From positions 62,001 to 126,000 of the forward strand of contig NZ_FOVR01000009.1 in assembly GCF_900115225.1 (NCBI RefSeq): a stretch of DNA of 64,000 bases, read 5' to 3'. The DNA is from Cohaesibacter marisflavi. Its GTDB lineage: Bacteria; Pseudomonadota; Alphaproteobacteria; Rhizobiales; Cohaesibacteraceae. A program made the translations under genes and the position numbers. Position 1 is the stretch's first letter; each line of letters begins with the position of its first letter. Below are positions 27,606 through 36,803 of the stretch, in pieces. Under the pieces are notes generated by a model. It did no database searches, was not told the DNA's origin, and saw only the letters and a list, made by a program, of their open reading frames with translations.

Positions 27606-27742
27606 GCCAACTGCCTCCAAACAGGATACAAACAACTAAAATCGGTTCGTTATAAAAACCGCCATGATTGCGCCATAAGATGACGCAACAAAGGACGTGA
27701 AATACCAATACCGGTCGACATTTGCAACAGAACGAGTGCCGA

Positions 27743-28798
27743 ATGCCTCAACAGCCACCAGAGCAAACCAATCAGGTCAAGCAGAAAAAAGGCGCCAAGC
27801 GCCTCCTGTGGGGTGCCGCCATCATTCTCGTCCTGATTGCAGCAGGATGGTCAGGCTTCTGGTATTATGGCTATACGACCACACAAGCCCTTGTGGATCA
27901 ATTTGTCGCCCGCGAGGTGAACGGACAGAAAATAGTGCGCTGTCAGGACCGGAAATTGGGTGGCTACCCGGTGCGGTTGGCCCTTGATTGTTCGTCCTAC
28001 GCGGTTGTCGATCCTGCCTCCGGATGGCAGGTCTCTGGCGGCCCCTTGCAAGTCTACTGGCAAATTCATGAGCCGGGTCGGGCCAGTATTAAGACCCACG
28101 CCCCCATGCATATCGAGCAGCCAGCCTTTGGCCAGAGCTATGACATCACTGGCAGCCTCATCCAGAGTTCGGTTTTGCTCACACCACCCAACGGCATACG
28201 TGCCGTGTCCTTCAAAGCGGAGGAGGCCACGCTGGCCGCCAACAATGCGGTTCTCGGCCAACCCGTTGGCACCATCAAGGCTGACAGCCTCGAATTCAAT
28301 GCCAGCCCACGGCAGCAGACAACTGGCGATCTGGATCTCACTTTCAAGGCAAGCGAACTTTCAATCGATCGCATCCCTGTTCTCAATGGCGAAATGACTT
28401 TCACCGCCAAGGACGGCCTGAACGCATTGATGCAGGATCGACGCGACCCGGCCGGTTTGTGGCTACGTCAATCGGGCAAAATCGAAAATATCGATGGCTG
28501 GCTGGAAATTGGCCAGAAAACCCTGAAGCTGAAGGGTGACATCGCTTTCAATCAGGCAGGCCTTGCCAATGGCACCCTCAAGCTGCGCATCCTCAACCCC
28601 AGCCTCGAGACCGCCAAGGTGAAGTCAACTCTCTCAGCCGAGCGCGACGGCTTCAACGGCCCGCTCACCGGCCTTCAGTTGATGGGAAAACCGGTGCGGG
28701 ATGGAGATCTGGTCGGCTCTGAGGTCAAGATCACGCTGGTCAATGGTGCAATAAAGGCAGGGTTCCTGCCTTTGGGGACCCTGCCTGCTTTGCGATAG
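27743..28798 (+). CDS. DUF2125 domain protein, membrane-anchored
   Basis: This protein of about 351 residues has an N-terminal transmembrane helix (LLWGAAIILVLIAAGWSGFWYYG, residues about 22-44). A large exported domain follows, starting with Asp/Cys-containing CQDRKLGGYPVRLALDC. It matches the DUF2125 family, found in alphaproteobacteria; its function is unknown. It resembles AsmA-like envelope proteins in having long beta-rich segments. A TTG seven codons earlier is an alternative start. It sits between chaC and the convergent tyrC. Confidence 0.82.
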   Translation: MPQQPPEQTNQVKQKKGAKRLLWGAAIILVLIAAGWSGFWYYGYTTTQALVDQFVAREVNGQKIVRCQDRKLGGYPVRLALDCSSYAVVDPASGWQVSGGPLQVYWQIHEPGRASIKTHAPMHIEQPAFGQSYDITGSLIQSSVLLTPPNGIRAVSFKAEEATLAANNAVLGQPVGTIKADSLEFNASPRQQTTGDLDLTFKASELSIDRIPVLNGEMTFTAKDGLNALMQDRRDPAGLWLRQSGKIENIDGWLEIGQKTLKLKGDIAFNQAGLANGTLKLRILNPSLETAKVKSTLSAERDGFNGPLTGLQLMGKPVRDGDLVGSEVKITLVNGAIKAGFLPLGTLPALR

Positions 28799-28867
28799 CG
28801 ATTGATTGAAAGGCACGTCAGGATCGAAAAACCGGATGGCTCGCGCTTCCGTATCCGGTGATAGCGA

Positions 28868-29842
28868 TCAGCTGCCGGTATATTCGTGATCATCGCTGCT
28901 CAGTGTTGGAGCATGGGTCTCGCCCTCTTTGAGATGACGGCCAAAGTCCGAAGCGGCTATTTCCTGACCGGCATCGATAATGCTGCGGCGAATGGAACGC
29001 GTACGCGAGAAGAGGTCGAACAGGGCATCCCCATCCCCCCAGCGAATGGCCCGCTGCAAAGCCGTCAAATCTTCGGTAAAGCGCCCCAGCATCTCAAGAG
29101 CGGCTTCCTTGTTATGCAAAAAAACATCCCGCCACATGGTCGGGTCGGATGCTGCAATACGGGTAAAGTCGCGGAAACCACCGGCAGAATATTTAATGAC
29201 TTCGGAATTGGTCACCATTTCCAGATCTGACGCGGTCCCTACGATATTATAGGCAATCAGGTGCGGCAGGTGAGAGGTGATGGCCAGCACATTGTCGTGA
29301 TGATGCGCATCCATCAGTTCCACATTGGACCCGACCGTTGACCAGAAGGTCTTGACCTTCTCGATGGCTCCTTCATCCGTGCCCTCAGGAGGCGTCAGAA
29401 TACACCAGCGATTGATGAACAGCTCGGCAAAGCCTGCATCAGGACCGGATTCCTCGGTACCCGCGATCGGGTGCCCCGGCACGAAATGCACATGAGCGGG
29501 CAGATGTGGCTGCATCTGGCGAATGATCGACATCTTGACCGAGCCGACATCCGTGATGATAGCGCCTTCCTTCAAATGAGGCGCAATCGCCTTGGCCACG
29601 GTGCCACAAACGCCGACTGGCGTGCAGACAACGACGAAATCGGCATCCTTGACACTCTCAGCCACATCCTTGTGATAGCTGTCTCCCAAGCCCAATTCTT
29701 CAGCACGCGCCAATGTGGCATCGGATCGCGTATGCACCGCGATATGCTCGACCAGCCCTTTTTGACGGGCTGCCAAAGAAATGGAAGACCCCAGAAGACC
29801 GATACCGATCAGGGTCATGCGCTTGAAAAGAAAGTCTGTCAT
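28868..29842 (-). CDS. tyrC: Prephenate/arogenate dehydrogenase
   Basis: This 324-residue NAD(P)-dependent enzyme of tyrosine biosynthesis has the Rossmann motif LIGIGLLGSSISLAARQ near residues 11-27. VVCTPVGVCG follows, and FVPGHPIAGTEESGPD holds the catalytic His. The C-terminal helical domain contains FRDFTRIAASDPTMWRD. It is a monofunctional cyclohexadienyl dehydrogenase type. hisC lies only 5 nt upstream and a chorismate mutase further upstream, forming an aromatic biosynthesis operon on the minus strand. Confidence 0.94.
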   Translation of the reverse strand: MTDFLFKRMTLIGIGLLGSSISLAARQKGLVEHIAVHTRSDATLARAEELGLGDSYHKDVAESVKDADFVVVCTPVGVCGTVAKAIAPHLKEGAIITDVGSVKMSIIRQMQPHLPAHVHFVPGHPIAGTEESGPDAGFAELFINRWCILTPPEGTDEGAIEKVKTFWSTVGSNVELMDAHHHDNVLAITSHLPHLIAYNIVGTASDLEMVTNSEVIKYSAGGFRDFTRIAASDPTMWRDVFLHNKEAALEMLGRFTEDLTALQRAIRWGDGDALFDLFSRTRSIRRSIIDAGQEIAASDFGRHLKEGETHAPTLSSDDHEYTGS

Positions 29843-29847
29843 CCAAT

Positions 29848-30957
29848 TTACCCTTTGAGGAATTCCGCCAAATGGCCGATCACGGCCTCACACGCTTCTG
29901 CGGTGCCAATGGTCATACGCAGTGCGTTTGGCAAACCATATCCTCCAACCTGTCGCAGAACGCAGCCCTTGGTCTGCAAGAAAGCATCTGCTTCTGCTGC
30001 ACTTTTGCCCGGTGCATCCGGGAAATGAATGAGAATGAAGTTGCCCACACTCGGGGTCACTTTCAGTCCCAGTGCTTCCAGAGCAGCAGAGGTCTTTGGC
30101 AGCCATTCCCTGTTATGCACCACGGCCTTGCGGATAAAATCCTGATCACGCAGGGCAGCAACACCTGCGGCCTGAGCTGCACCGGAAATATTGAACGGCG
30201 GGCGAATACGATTCATGGCATCGATAATGGCCTGCGGTCCATAGCACCAGCCAAGGCGCAACGCGGCAAGGCCATACACCTTCGAGAAGGTGCGCGACAT
30301 CACCACATTCTCAGTGGTCGCTGCCAGCTCGATGCCAGCCTCATAGTCATTTTCAGCCACATATTCCGAGTAGGCCGCATCCAGAACCAAAACCACATGC
30401 TTTGGCAAACCGGCATGCAAGCGGCGCACTTCAGACACTGGAATATAGGTGCCGGTCGGATTGTTCGGGTTGGCCAGAAAAACCATCTTGGTCTTGTCTG
30501 TCACCGCAGCAAGAATGGCGTCCACATCGGTCGTCAGATCCTGCTCCTTAGCAACAACAGGAACACCGCCTGCAGCCTGAATGGCAATGGGATACACCGC
30601 AAAACCATATTGGCTGTAAATTGCTTCGTCACCACGCTCAAGGAAGGTGTAGCACAGCAGGCTGAGCACTTCGTCCGAGCCAGCACCGCACAGAATACGA
30701 TCAGGATGCAAACCATGCACCTCGCCGATCACCTCGCGCAGAACAACACTGCCGCCATCGGGATAAAGCTCCAGATTACCCGTCATCTGACGGAAGGCAT
30801 CCATTGCCATGGAGCTTGCACCGAAAGGAGATTCGTTGGAGGACAGTTTGTGAATGGGCGCCGCCCCATCAATCTCGGCCTTGCCGGGAACATAAAGCGG
30901 GATATCGAGAAGCCCTTCACGCGGCTGAGGCCGTTGGGGCTGTCCGGAAGAGGACAT
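29848..30957 (-). CDS. hisC: Histidinol-phosphate / aromatic aminotransferase
   Basis: This 369-residue PLP aminotransferase of fold type I has KLSSNESPFG at the N-terminus and GAGSDEVLSLLCY, typical of HisC. NPNNPTGTYI follows, and the PLP lysine is in SRTFSKVYGLAALRLGWCYG. It sits next to tyrC and chorismate mutase, so it may act on prephenate or phenylpyruvates as well as imidazole acetol phosphate; sequence does not decide this. The start at 30957 follows AGGAGTGG. Confidence 0.92.
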   Translation of the reverse strand: MSSSGQPQRPQPREGLLDIPLYVPGKAEIDGAAPIHKLSSNESPFGASSMAMDAFRQMTGNLELYPDGGSVVLREVIGEVHGLHPDRILCGAGSDEVLSLLCYTFLERGDEAIYSQYGFAVYPIAIQAAGGVPVVAKEQDLTTDVDAILAAVTDKTKMVFLANPNNPTGTYIPVSEVRRLHAGLPKHVVLVLDAAYSEYVAENDYEAGIELAATTENVVMSRTFSKVYGLAALRLGWCYGPQAIIDAMNRIRPPFNISGAAQAAGVAALRDQDFIRKAVVHNREWLPKTSAALEALGLKVTPSVGNFILIHFPDAPGKSAAEADAFLQTKGCVLRQVGGYGLPNALRMTIGTAEACEAVIGHLAEFLKG

Positions 30958-31113
30958 TTCACCACTCCTGATAATCTTAAGTCTACAATTGCTTCCGGCA
31001 GTCTTACAGCCAAGCCGGAAGCCCATTCAAGCAAAAAGGTGGGATTGAACGATCAAAGAGCCAGATTTGATCGAAAGATCAAAAATTCGCGCCTTTTGAA
31101 GCGAAATCAAGGC

Positions 31114-31959
31114 CTATTCGGCAGCAGAGAGCGCAATTGGCGTCCAATAGCCACCAACAACCCCGCGGATCACCATCGGGTTGCTGGGCGAGCGTGTCAG
31201 ACCTTCCACTTCCACATCAGCCACCGAGAAAGGCACGGCAACAAGGCATTCACAATGCCCCTCTTCCATGACACAGGAGATCAACTGACCACCGATGCGG
31301 TTGACAGCGTCCTGCACCCCTTCCTCATGCGGAGCACAAAGGGCCACCAGACGCATATCCGGCACGGTCGTATCCATCAATGGCATGGACAGCACGAAGG
31401 TATCCAGATCCACCGGGCGCCCCGCCTGTTTGATCACCGGCAAGCGACCGATAATCTGCACGCCATCCTTGGAAAGCGGAACCCACCAGGCGCTTTTGGC
31501 GTCGCTCTGGTTGGCGACAAGCCCGAGGGCGGCTCCATCGCCAGCGCGCACCTGTTCGATCACGTCAGCACTATCGGCAGCTTCCTTGAAGCCCACCGTA
31601 AATCCGAAATAGAAGCGGGCGACATCGCGCAGTTCAACGCCCGGCTCGACAATCACATCATAAGGGGCCTGCATATGGGTAAAGGTGGCGATGATTTCGC
31701 GCCAGAGATGCTCCACGGTCGTAATCGGCAGGATACCCCGATGCCGCCCGACAAGCCGGCGCATCATATCCATCTCGCGTCCTGGCCGGAAGGCCGCTCC
31801 GGGCTTGTGTGTGCGCTTCACCGCGATCAGGGCCTGAACGATTTCACTGCGCTCGATCAAATGCCGGTGAATGGACTCGTCGATGCTGTCAATTCTCTGC
31901 CGCAGCTCATCCAGTGTCGGCTCGTCCTTTTGCGCGCCGCCCTCTTTGCTATCCGTCAT
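31114..31959 (-). CDS. Chorismate mutase with C-terminal prephenate dehydratase-like region
   Basis: This is a 281-residue protein. Residues about 15-100 form an AroQ-type chorismate mutase helical domain (LRQRIDSIDESIHRHLIERSE with its conserved Arg and Glu, then a second Arg-rich helix). The remaining 180 residues do not carry clear intact prephenate dehydratase motifs and may be a degenerate or regulatory domain. It would convert chorismate to prephenate for tyrC downstream. It forms an operon with hisC and tyrC on the minus strand (156-nt gap). Confidence 0.82.
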   Translation of the reverse strand: MTDSKEGGAQKDEPTLDELRQRIDSIDESIHRHLIERSEIVQALIAVKRTHKPGAAFRPGREMDMMRRLVGRHRGILPITTVEHLWREIIATFTHMQAPYDVIVEPGVELRDVARFYFGFTVGFKEAADSADVIEQVRAGDGAALGLVANQSDAKSAWWVPLSKDGVQIIGRLPVIKQAGRPVDLDTFVLSMPLMDTTVPDMRLVALCAPHEEGVQDAVNRIGGQLISCVMEEGHCECLVAVPFSVADVEVEGLTRSPSNPMVIRGVVGGYWTPIALSAAE

Positions 31960-32071
31960 GATCGTCCTGTCTTCAATTGTCTCTGCGCAGTCACTTGGCC
32001 AACGCCGATGAGCCGATGAAACGCATCCGGCAACAGGCTGATTTCCGCGCGCCGTTCAATGCGCTTAATCG

Positions 32072-32112
32072 AATAGTATCCCTTTGATTGGATAGTATCC
32101 TTAAAAGGGAGA
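32072..32112. promoter_or_regulatory. Direct repeats upstream of metX
   Basis: ATAGTATCC occurs at 32073-32081 and 32092-32100, 19 bp apart, about 110-140 bp before metX and in the divergent spacer with chorismate mutase. TCCCTTT and AAAAGGGA flank the second copy as an inverted repeat. It could be an operator. No SAM-II riboswitch pattern was recognised. Confidence 0.4.
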
Positions 32113-32211
32113 CACCACAAAAGCAAAGAAAAGATTTGACTTGTCCCCCCATGCTCCCTAGCTACTTTGCACAAGACAAAAAAACCAGTCCGTCTTTGGA
32201 GAAAATGCCCA

Positions 32212-33444
32212 ATGAACAGTCCGACCGACAAGAACAATCCGGAAACCGGAGTGAAAAGTCGGGAAGAGCGCGCCCACCACGAGGCGCTGTCTCCATCCAG
32301 CCGGAGTGTCACCTTCGGCCCGGACACCCCGCTCAAGCTAGATGCTGGCGGAGAACTCTCTCCCTTCACCATCGCCTATGAAACCTATGGCAGCCTGAAC
32401 GAAGACCACTCCAACGCTATCCTCGTTTTCCACGCCCTGACCGGAGACCAATATGCCGCCTCCCCCTCGCCGGTAACCGGCAAGCCGGGCTGGTGGTCCA
32501 CCATGATCGGACCGGGCAAGCCCATTGATACCGAACGCTATTTCGTTATTTGCTCAAACGTTCTGGGCGGCTGTTCAGGCTCCACAGGCCCGGCCTCCAT
32601 CAATCCGGCCACCGACAAGCCCTATGGCCTTGACCTGCCGGTGATCACCGTGCCGGACATGGTGCGCGCCCAGACGATGCTGGTTGACTATCTGGGTATC
32701 GACAAACTCTTCAGTGTGATTGGTGGCTCCATGGGTGGCATGCAGGCCATGCAATGGGCGGCTGCTTACCCCGAGCGGGTGAACTCGGCGATCCTGATCG
32801 CCACCGCTTCGCACCATTCATCGCAGAATATTGCCTTTTACGAGGTTGGCCGCCAAGCCGTGATGGCCGATCTGGACTGGCATGGCGGACGCTACTATGA
32901 CTATGACGTCACGCCGAAAAAGGGCCTCGCCGTAGCGCGTATGGCAGCCCATGTGACCTACATGTCCGAACAGTCACTGCAGAATAAATTTGGCCGCAAT
33001 CTGCAAAATAGTACGGAAAAAGGCTTTTCCTTTGATGCCGAGTTTGAAATCGAGAGCTATCTGCATCATCAGGGCATGACTTTCGTGGATCGCTTCGACG
33101 CCAATTCCTATCTCTATGTCACGCGGGCGATGGACTATTTCGATCTGGCCGCGAGCTATGATGGACAGTTGGCCAAAGCCTTCATGGGCACCAAGGCGCG
33201 CTTCTGCGTTGTCTCCTTCACCTCCGACTGGCATTTCCCAACCTCGGCCAGCCGCACCATCGTGCATGCGCTCAATGCGGCAGGCGCTTCGGTCAGCTTT
33301 GTCGAGATAGACAGCGACAAGGGCCATGACGCCTTTTTGCTCGAAGAGCCTGAATTCTTCGATGCCATCAACGGCTTCCTGCATGCTGCCGATCGCAGCA
33401 ATGACCAGTCCGGCAACCACGATGATACGGAGGAGCGCTCATGA
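32212..33444 (+). CDS. metX: Homoserine O-acetyltransferase
   Basis: This 410-residue alpha/beta-hydrolase-fold enzyme makes O-acetyl-L-homoserine for methionine synthesis. The nucleophile Ser lies in [12 protein letters not shown]; the catalytic Asp is in SDWHFPTS and the His in [18 protein letters not shown] and [13 protein letters not shown] are MetX signatures. The stop codon overlaps the metW start (ATGA). The start at 32212 gives a short polar N-terminus. Confidence 0.95.
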   Translation: MNSPTDKNNPETGVKSREERAHHEALSPSSRSVTFGPDTPLKLDAGGELSPFTIAYETYGSLNEDHSNAILVFHALTGDQYAASPSPVTGKPGWWSTMIGPGKPIDTERYFVICSNVLGGCSGSTGPASINPATDKPYGLDLPVITVPDMVRAQTMLVDYLGIDKLFSVIGGSMGGMQAMQWAAAYPERVNSAILIATASHHSSQNIAFYEVGRQAVMADLDWHGGRYYDYDVTPKKGLAVARMAAHVTYMSEQSLQNKFGRNLQNSTEKGFSFDAEFEIESYLHHQGMTFVDRFDANSYLYVTRAMDYFDLAASYDGQLAKAFMGTKARFCVVSFTSDWHFPTSASRTIVHALNAAGASVSFVEIDSDKGHDAFLLEEPEFFDAINGFLHAADRSNDQSGNHDDTEERS

Positions 33445-34094
33445 GTAAGCCCGACAAGAAGGCCCTCATCGTCGGCGGACGCGCAGACAACACCCGCATC
33501 GACTTCGAGCTGGTGGCAGACATGATCAACCCCAACACCAAGATTCTTGATGTAGGTAGCGACGATGGCGCCCTGCTAGAATTGCTGCGTGACAGTCGCA
33601 ATGTGGAAGGACGCGGCATCGAGCTGTCCCAAAAGGGGGTCAACAAATGCGTGGCCCGTGGCCTGTCGGTTATTCAGGGCGATGCGGATGAAGATCTGAT
33701 CTATTATCCCGACGACAGCTTTGATTATGTCATCCTCAGCCAGACCATTCAGGCCACACGCAACCCCAAACTCGTGCTGGAGCATTTGCTGCGCATCGGG
33801 CGCAAGGCTATTGTCTCTTTCCCCAATTTCGGTCATTGGCGCGTGCGTTCGGATCTTCTCTTCCGTGGCACGATGCCAGTCAACGATTACCTGCCCTACA
33901 GCTGGTATGACACCCCGAATATCCATTTCTGCACGGTGCGGGATTTTGTCAATCTGTGTCGGGAAACCAATGCCGAAATCGAGAAAGCCCACGGCATTCA
34001 GGGCGATGGCGAACGCATCTCCTTTTCCGCGCCATGGTGGTTCTGGAATCTGTTTGCCGAGCAGGCCATTTTCCTTCTAAGCCGCAAGCGCTAG
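33441..34094 (+). CDS. metW: Methionine biosynthesis protein MetW
   Basis: This 217-residue methyltransferase-fold protein has a SAM-binding motif [15 protein letters not shown] near residues 34-48, then [15 protein letters not shown]. It is usually translationally coupled to metX, as here, with a 4-bp ATGA overlap and GGAGG ribosome site. Alphaproteobacterial MetX needs MetW for activity in several studied cases. The 3' end overlaps the convergent methyltransferase gene by 4 bp. Confidence 0.95.
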   Translation: MSKPDKKALIVGGRADNTRIDFELVADMINPNTKILDVGSDDGALLELLRDSRNVEGRGIELSQKGVNKCVARGLSVIQGDADEDLIYYPDDSFDYVILSQTIQATRNPKLVLEHLLRIGRKAIVSFPNFGHWRVRSDLLFRGTMPVNDYLPYSWYDTPNIHFCTVRDFVNLCRETNAEIEKAHGIQGDGERISFSAPWWFWNLFAEQAIFLLSRKR

Positions 34095-34894
34095 TCGCGC
34101 TCTCCCTTCGGCCAATCTTCAACATTGGCAAAAGAATTGTAGGCCGGGAAATGCCCACCCGCTGAAGGCAGATTGGGAACCGGCAGGAAAACAGGGCGGA
34201 AGCTGGTCTTCACCTTGCTGGCTTCCGTACTCACCAGCCCTTGCGCCAACAGCTTGGTTGCCTCCACAATCAGAACGCCGGAAAAAGCGGGCCAGCATTG
34301 CGTCCCGATCCGTTCCCACAGATGCGCCGAGCCCAGAAAGCGCTGCCGCTTGAAGGGAGCGAAATAGAGCCCGTCATTCCAGCGGGTCGGCGTAAACATG
34401 GTATCGCGCAAGAGGTGTCTTAGCTGTCTTTTCGAGAAGGGCCGCCCATAGGCAAAGGGAGAATGCTCCACCCGCGCCCAAACGCCGCGCCGGTTTGGCA
34501 CCACGATCATCAAGCGCCCGCCCGGCGTCAGAACGCGCCAGATCTCGCGCAAATGCTCAGCCGGATTGTCAACCAGCTCCAGCATATGCACCAGCACAAC
34601 CCGGTCAATGCTGGCATCGGCCAAAGGCAAATCACTGCTCTGGACAAGCGCAGTCGATGAAGCTCCATTCGAAGGCCAGTAGACAGCTCCCTGCTGCGAG
34701 GGCATGAAAGCCAGAGCACGTTCGGCATGTTCGCGCATACTGCGGATATAGGGGGGAGCATAGCCCATCCCCAGAACACTCAGCCCCTTGAGGTTGGGCC
34801 AGAGCGTCTGAATGCGCTGATTGACATGGTGCGCAGTCACACGTCCCAACGGCTGGGTATAGAAATTTCTCAAATCCAGAACATCAAGAAACAT
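34091..34894 (-). CDS. Class I SAM-dependent methyltransferase
   Basis: This protein of about 267 residues has a methyltransferase core: GLSVLGMGYAPPY (motif I-like), then DLPLADASIDRVVLVHMLELVDNPAEHLREIWRVLTPGG. The overall pattern is that of the methyltransferase next to gloB in Hyphomicrobiales. The substrate is unknown. Motif I (GMGYAPPY) deviates from the usual GxGxG. The gene is divergent from gloB and convergent on metW. Confidence 0.8.
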   Translation of the reverse strand: MFLDVLDLRNFYTQPLGRVTAHHVNQRIQTLWPNLKGLSVLGMGYAPPYIRSMREHAERALAFMPSQQGAVYWPSNGASSTALVQSSDLPLADASIDRVVLVHMLELVDNPAEHLREIWRVLTPGGRLMIVVPNRRGVWARVEHSPFAYGRPFSKRQLRHLLRDTMFTPTRWNDGLYFAPFKRQRFLGSAHLWERIGTQCWPAFSGVLIVEATKLLAQGLVSTEASKVKTSFRPVFLPVPNLPSAGGHFPAYNSFANVEDWPKGERD

Positions 34895-35122
34895 GAAAAA
34901 CAGCACGCACCGCGTAAGCGGCTCCCCATCGTTGGCTCGTGGCTAGCCACTCTAATGTGGCATCTCGCACCACCAATTCCAAGCGGCAAAAATCACATAA
35001 TGAGCAAGCTGGCAATTGCGTCCGCGCGGGTGGCCCCTATATTGAGAAAGAATCTGGGCATTCCCTCGAAAACATGCAACTGTGATCGGCAATGCCAGAC
35101 AGCAATCACTGGAGAGACCCAA

Positions 35123-35899
35123 ATGACCAATCAGCCCCTTGAAACAAAACTCATTCCCTGCCGATCGGACAATTATGCAGTGTTGGTCCATGACAAGGAG
35201 GCGAACCTCACTTTTCTGGTGGATGTCCCCGAAGCGCCAGCCATCCGACAGGCCCTGAAGGAAACGGACTGGTCTCTGACACATATTCTGATCACCCATC
35301 ATCACTATGACCATGTGGAAGGGCTTGCCGCCATCAAGGGAGAAACCGGAGCCACGGTCTATGGCCCAGCGGACAGCGCCAGCAAGATAGGCAATATCGA
35401 CGAGCCTCTCTCCGACGGAGACAGCTTCAAATTTGGCGACCAGAAGGTCTATGTGCTGGGAACGCCGGGCCACACGCTTGACCATATCAGCTATTGGCTG
35501 CCCGATGCCGAGTTGGCCTTCACGGGTGACACGCTCTTCGCCATGGGCTGTGGTCGCGTGTTTGAAGGCACCCTTAAGGACATGTGGTTTTCCGTTGACA
35601 AGCTGGCAAAACTGCCGCCGGAAACGACCTTTTTCTGCGGTCACGAATATACTGAGGCCAATGGCAATTTCTGCCTGAGCATTGAACCGGACAATGAGCT
35701 GCTCCAGCAGCGGGTAGAAGAGGTTAAAAGCTTGCGAGCCCAAGGACTACCAACTGTGCCGTCAACCATTCTGGATGAACTGACCACCAACAGCTTCTTG
35801 CGCGCCAATGACGCGGACGTTAAGGCCTCTTTGGGCATGGCCGATGCTGAAGATTGGGAAGTTTTTGCCGAGATCCGCACCCGCAAGGACAATGCCTGA
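35123..35899 (+). CDS. gloB: Hydroxyacylglutathione hydrolase (glyoxalase II)
   Basis: This 258-residue metallo-beta-lactamase-fold enzyme hydrolyses S-lactoylglutathione to lactate and glutathione. The metal motif is THHHYDHVEG, with further ligands in GHTLDHIS, FTGDTLFAMGCGRVFEG and FFCGHEYTEANGNF. The start at 35123 is chosen from GGAGAG and the family N-terminus; a longer in-frame extension overlaps the divergent methyltransferase. It probably works with glyoxalase I elsewhere. Confidence 0.95.
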   Translation: MTNQPLETKLIPCRSDNYAVLVHDKEANLTFLVDVPEAPAIRQALKETDWSLTHILITHHHYDHVEGLAAIKGETGATVYGPADSASKIGNIDEPLSDGDSFKFGDQKVYVLGTPGHTLDHISYWLPDAELAFTGDTLFAMGCGRVFEGTLKDMWFSVDKLAKLPPETTFFCGHEYTEANGNFCLSIEPDNELLQQRVEEVKSLRAQGLPTVPSTILDELTTNSFLRANDADVKASLGMADAEDWEVFAEIRTRKDNA

Positions 35900-35981
35900 C
35901 GTGCCGGAAAGCGGAACAAAGGGCTCAAATTGACAAGAGGCGCTTCGGTGCCTCTAATTTCGTGTACAAAAAAGCGCGCCC

Positions 35982-36473
35982 CTAGAAGGGTTCACTGCCA
36001 AACAGCTTCTTGGCAGTTTCATTGATAAGCGTATGGCGACGATCGAATTTCTTGGCCAGAATGATGTTGGTCATCGTACGCACAACGCCCTGTATCTCGC
36101 CGATTTCATCAAGCAGCACGTCCAGATCTTCAAGCTGTGGCATTTCCACGATCAGTGACAGATCGAACGCCCCGTTCACCGTGAAGCAAGAGGAAATTTC
36201 GGGATAGCCTTCGAGCTTCTGCACGATAGGCCCCTGCAATTTGGGGTCGATCTCGACAAAGACAATCGCCCGATTGAGCGCTTCCATGGGGTCGCTGTTG
36301 AGCAACACGGTAAAGCCGTCAATCACGCCTTCCCGCTTGAGCCGTTCAATGCGCTCATGCACCGTTGAGCGTGCCACATCCAGCTTGCGCCCGATTTCAG
36401 AAGTCGAAAGACGCGCGTCTGCCTGCAACAATCGGATGAGTTTTCTGTCCAGATCATCTAGCGAACGCCGCAT
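35982..36473 (-). CDS. Lrp/AsnC family transcriptional regulator
   Basis: This 163-residue protein has an N-terminal helix-turn-helix (LDDLDRKLIRLLQADARLSTSEIGRKL, then STVHERIERLKREG). A C-terminal ligand-binding RAM domain follows. The divergent aldehyde dehydrogenase gene and the repeats in the spacer suggest it controls that gene, likely in response to lysine or a derived metabolite (inference). The start at 36473 has CAGGAGAG upstream. Confidence 0.88.
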   Translation of the reverse strand: MRRSLDDLDRKLIRLLQADARLSTSEIGRKLDVARSTVHERIERLKREGVIDGFTVLLNSDPMEALNRAIVFVEIDPKLQGPIVQKLEGYPEISSCFTVNGAFDLSLIVEMPQLEDLDVLLDEIGEIQGVVRTMTNIILAKKFDRRHTLINETAKKLFGSEPF

Positions 36474-36803
36474 TGCTCTCTCCTGAATCCTACCGGGCCT
36501 CTTGGCTCGATCTTGTAAACAGGCTATTGTCCTCACCTGTATTTCATTAGCTCACTTATTCATGATTTTCCCTCAAGAGCTACCGCTAATTTGACATATT
36601 ACCAAATATTTCCAGCAAAATGCTTCAAATATTCGGCATATTGCCAAATAGCATCAAACGCCCCTCTGTTTCTGCTGTAGTCGCCTGATTATACTATCAG
36701 CCGACAAATTCTTTTTCATGAATAAAATCAACATATTAAAGACGGATTGATTTTCCTCCCCCTTTCAAAACCGTCTTCAATCACACTTGCCGGAGATCCC
36801 TCG
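36474..36803. promoter_or_regulatory. Divergent spacer with 42-bp-spaced operator-like repeats
   Basis: The 330-bp A+T-rich spacer contains CATATTACCAAATA at 36595-36608 and CATATTGCCAAATA at 36637-36650, exactly 42 bp apart. CAAATATTCGG lies between as a reverse-oriented variant. This is the kind of phased array Lrp-type octamers bind. TTGACA at 36591-36596 could be a -35 element. Confidence 0.55.

Noticed and set aside
29872-32019. 715-residue open frame antisense to hisC and chorismate mutase
   Set aside because: Its translation has no family pattern; the minus-strand genes have clear motifs (PLP Lys, AroQ helix) and proper ribosome sites.
31960-32211. SAM-II riboswitch before metX
   Set aside because: The conserved SAM-II core could not be recognised by eye; only direct repeats are seen.
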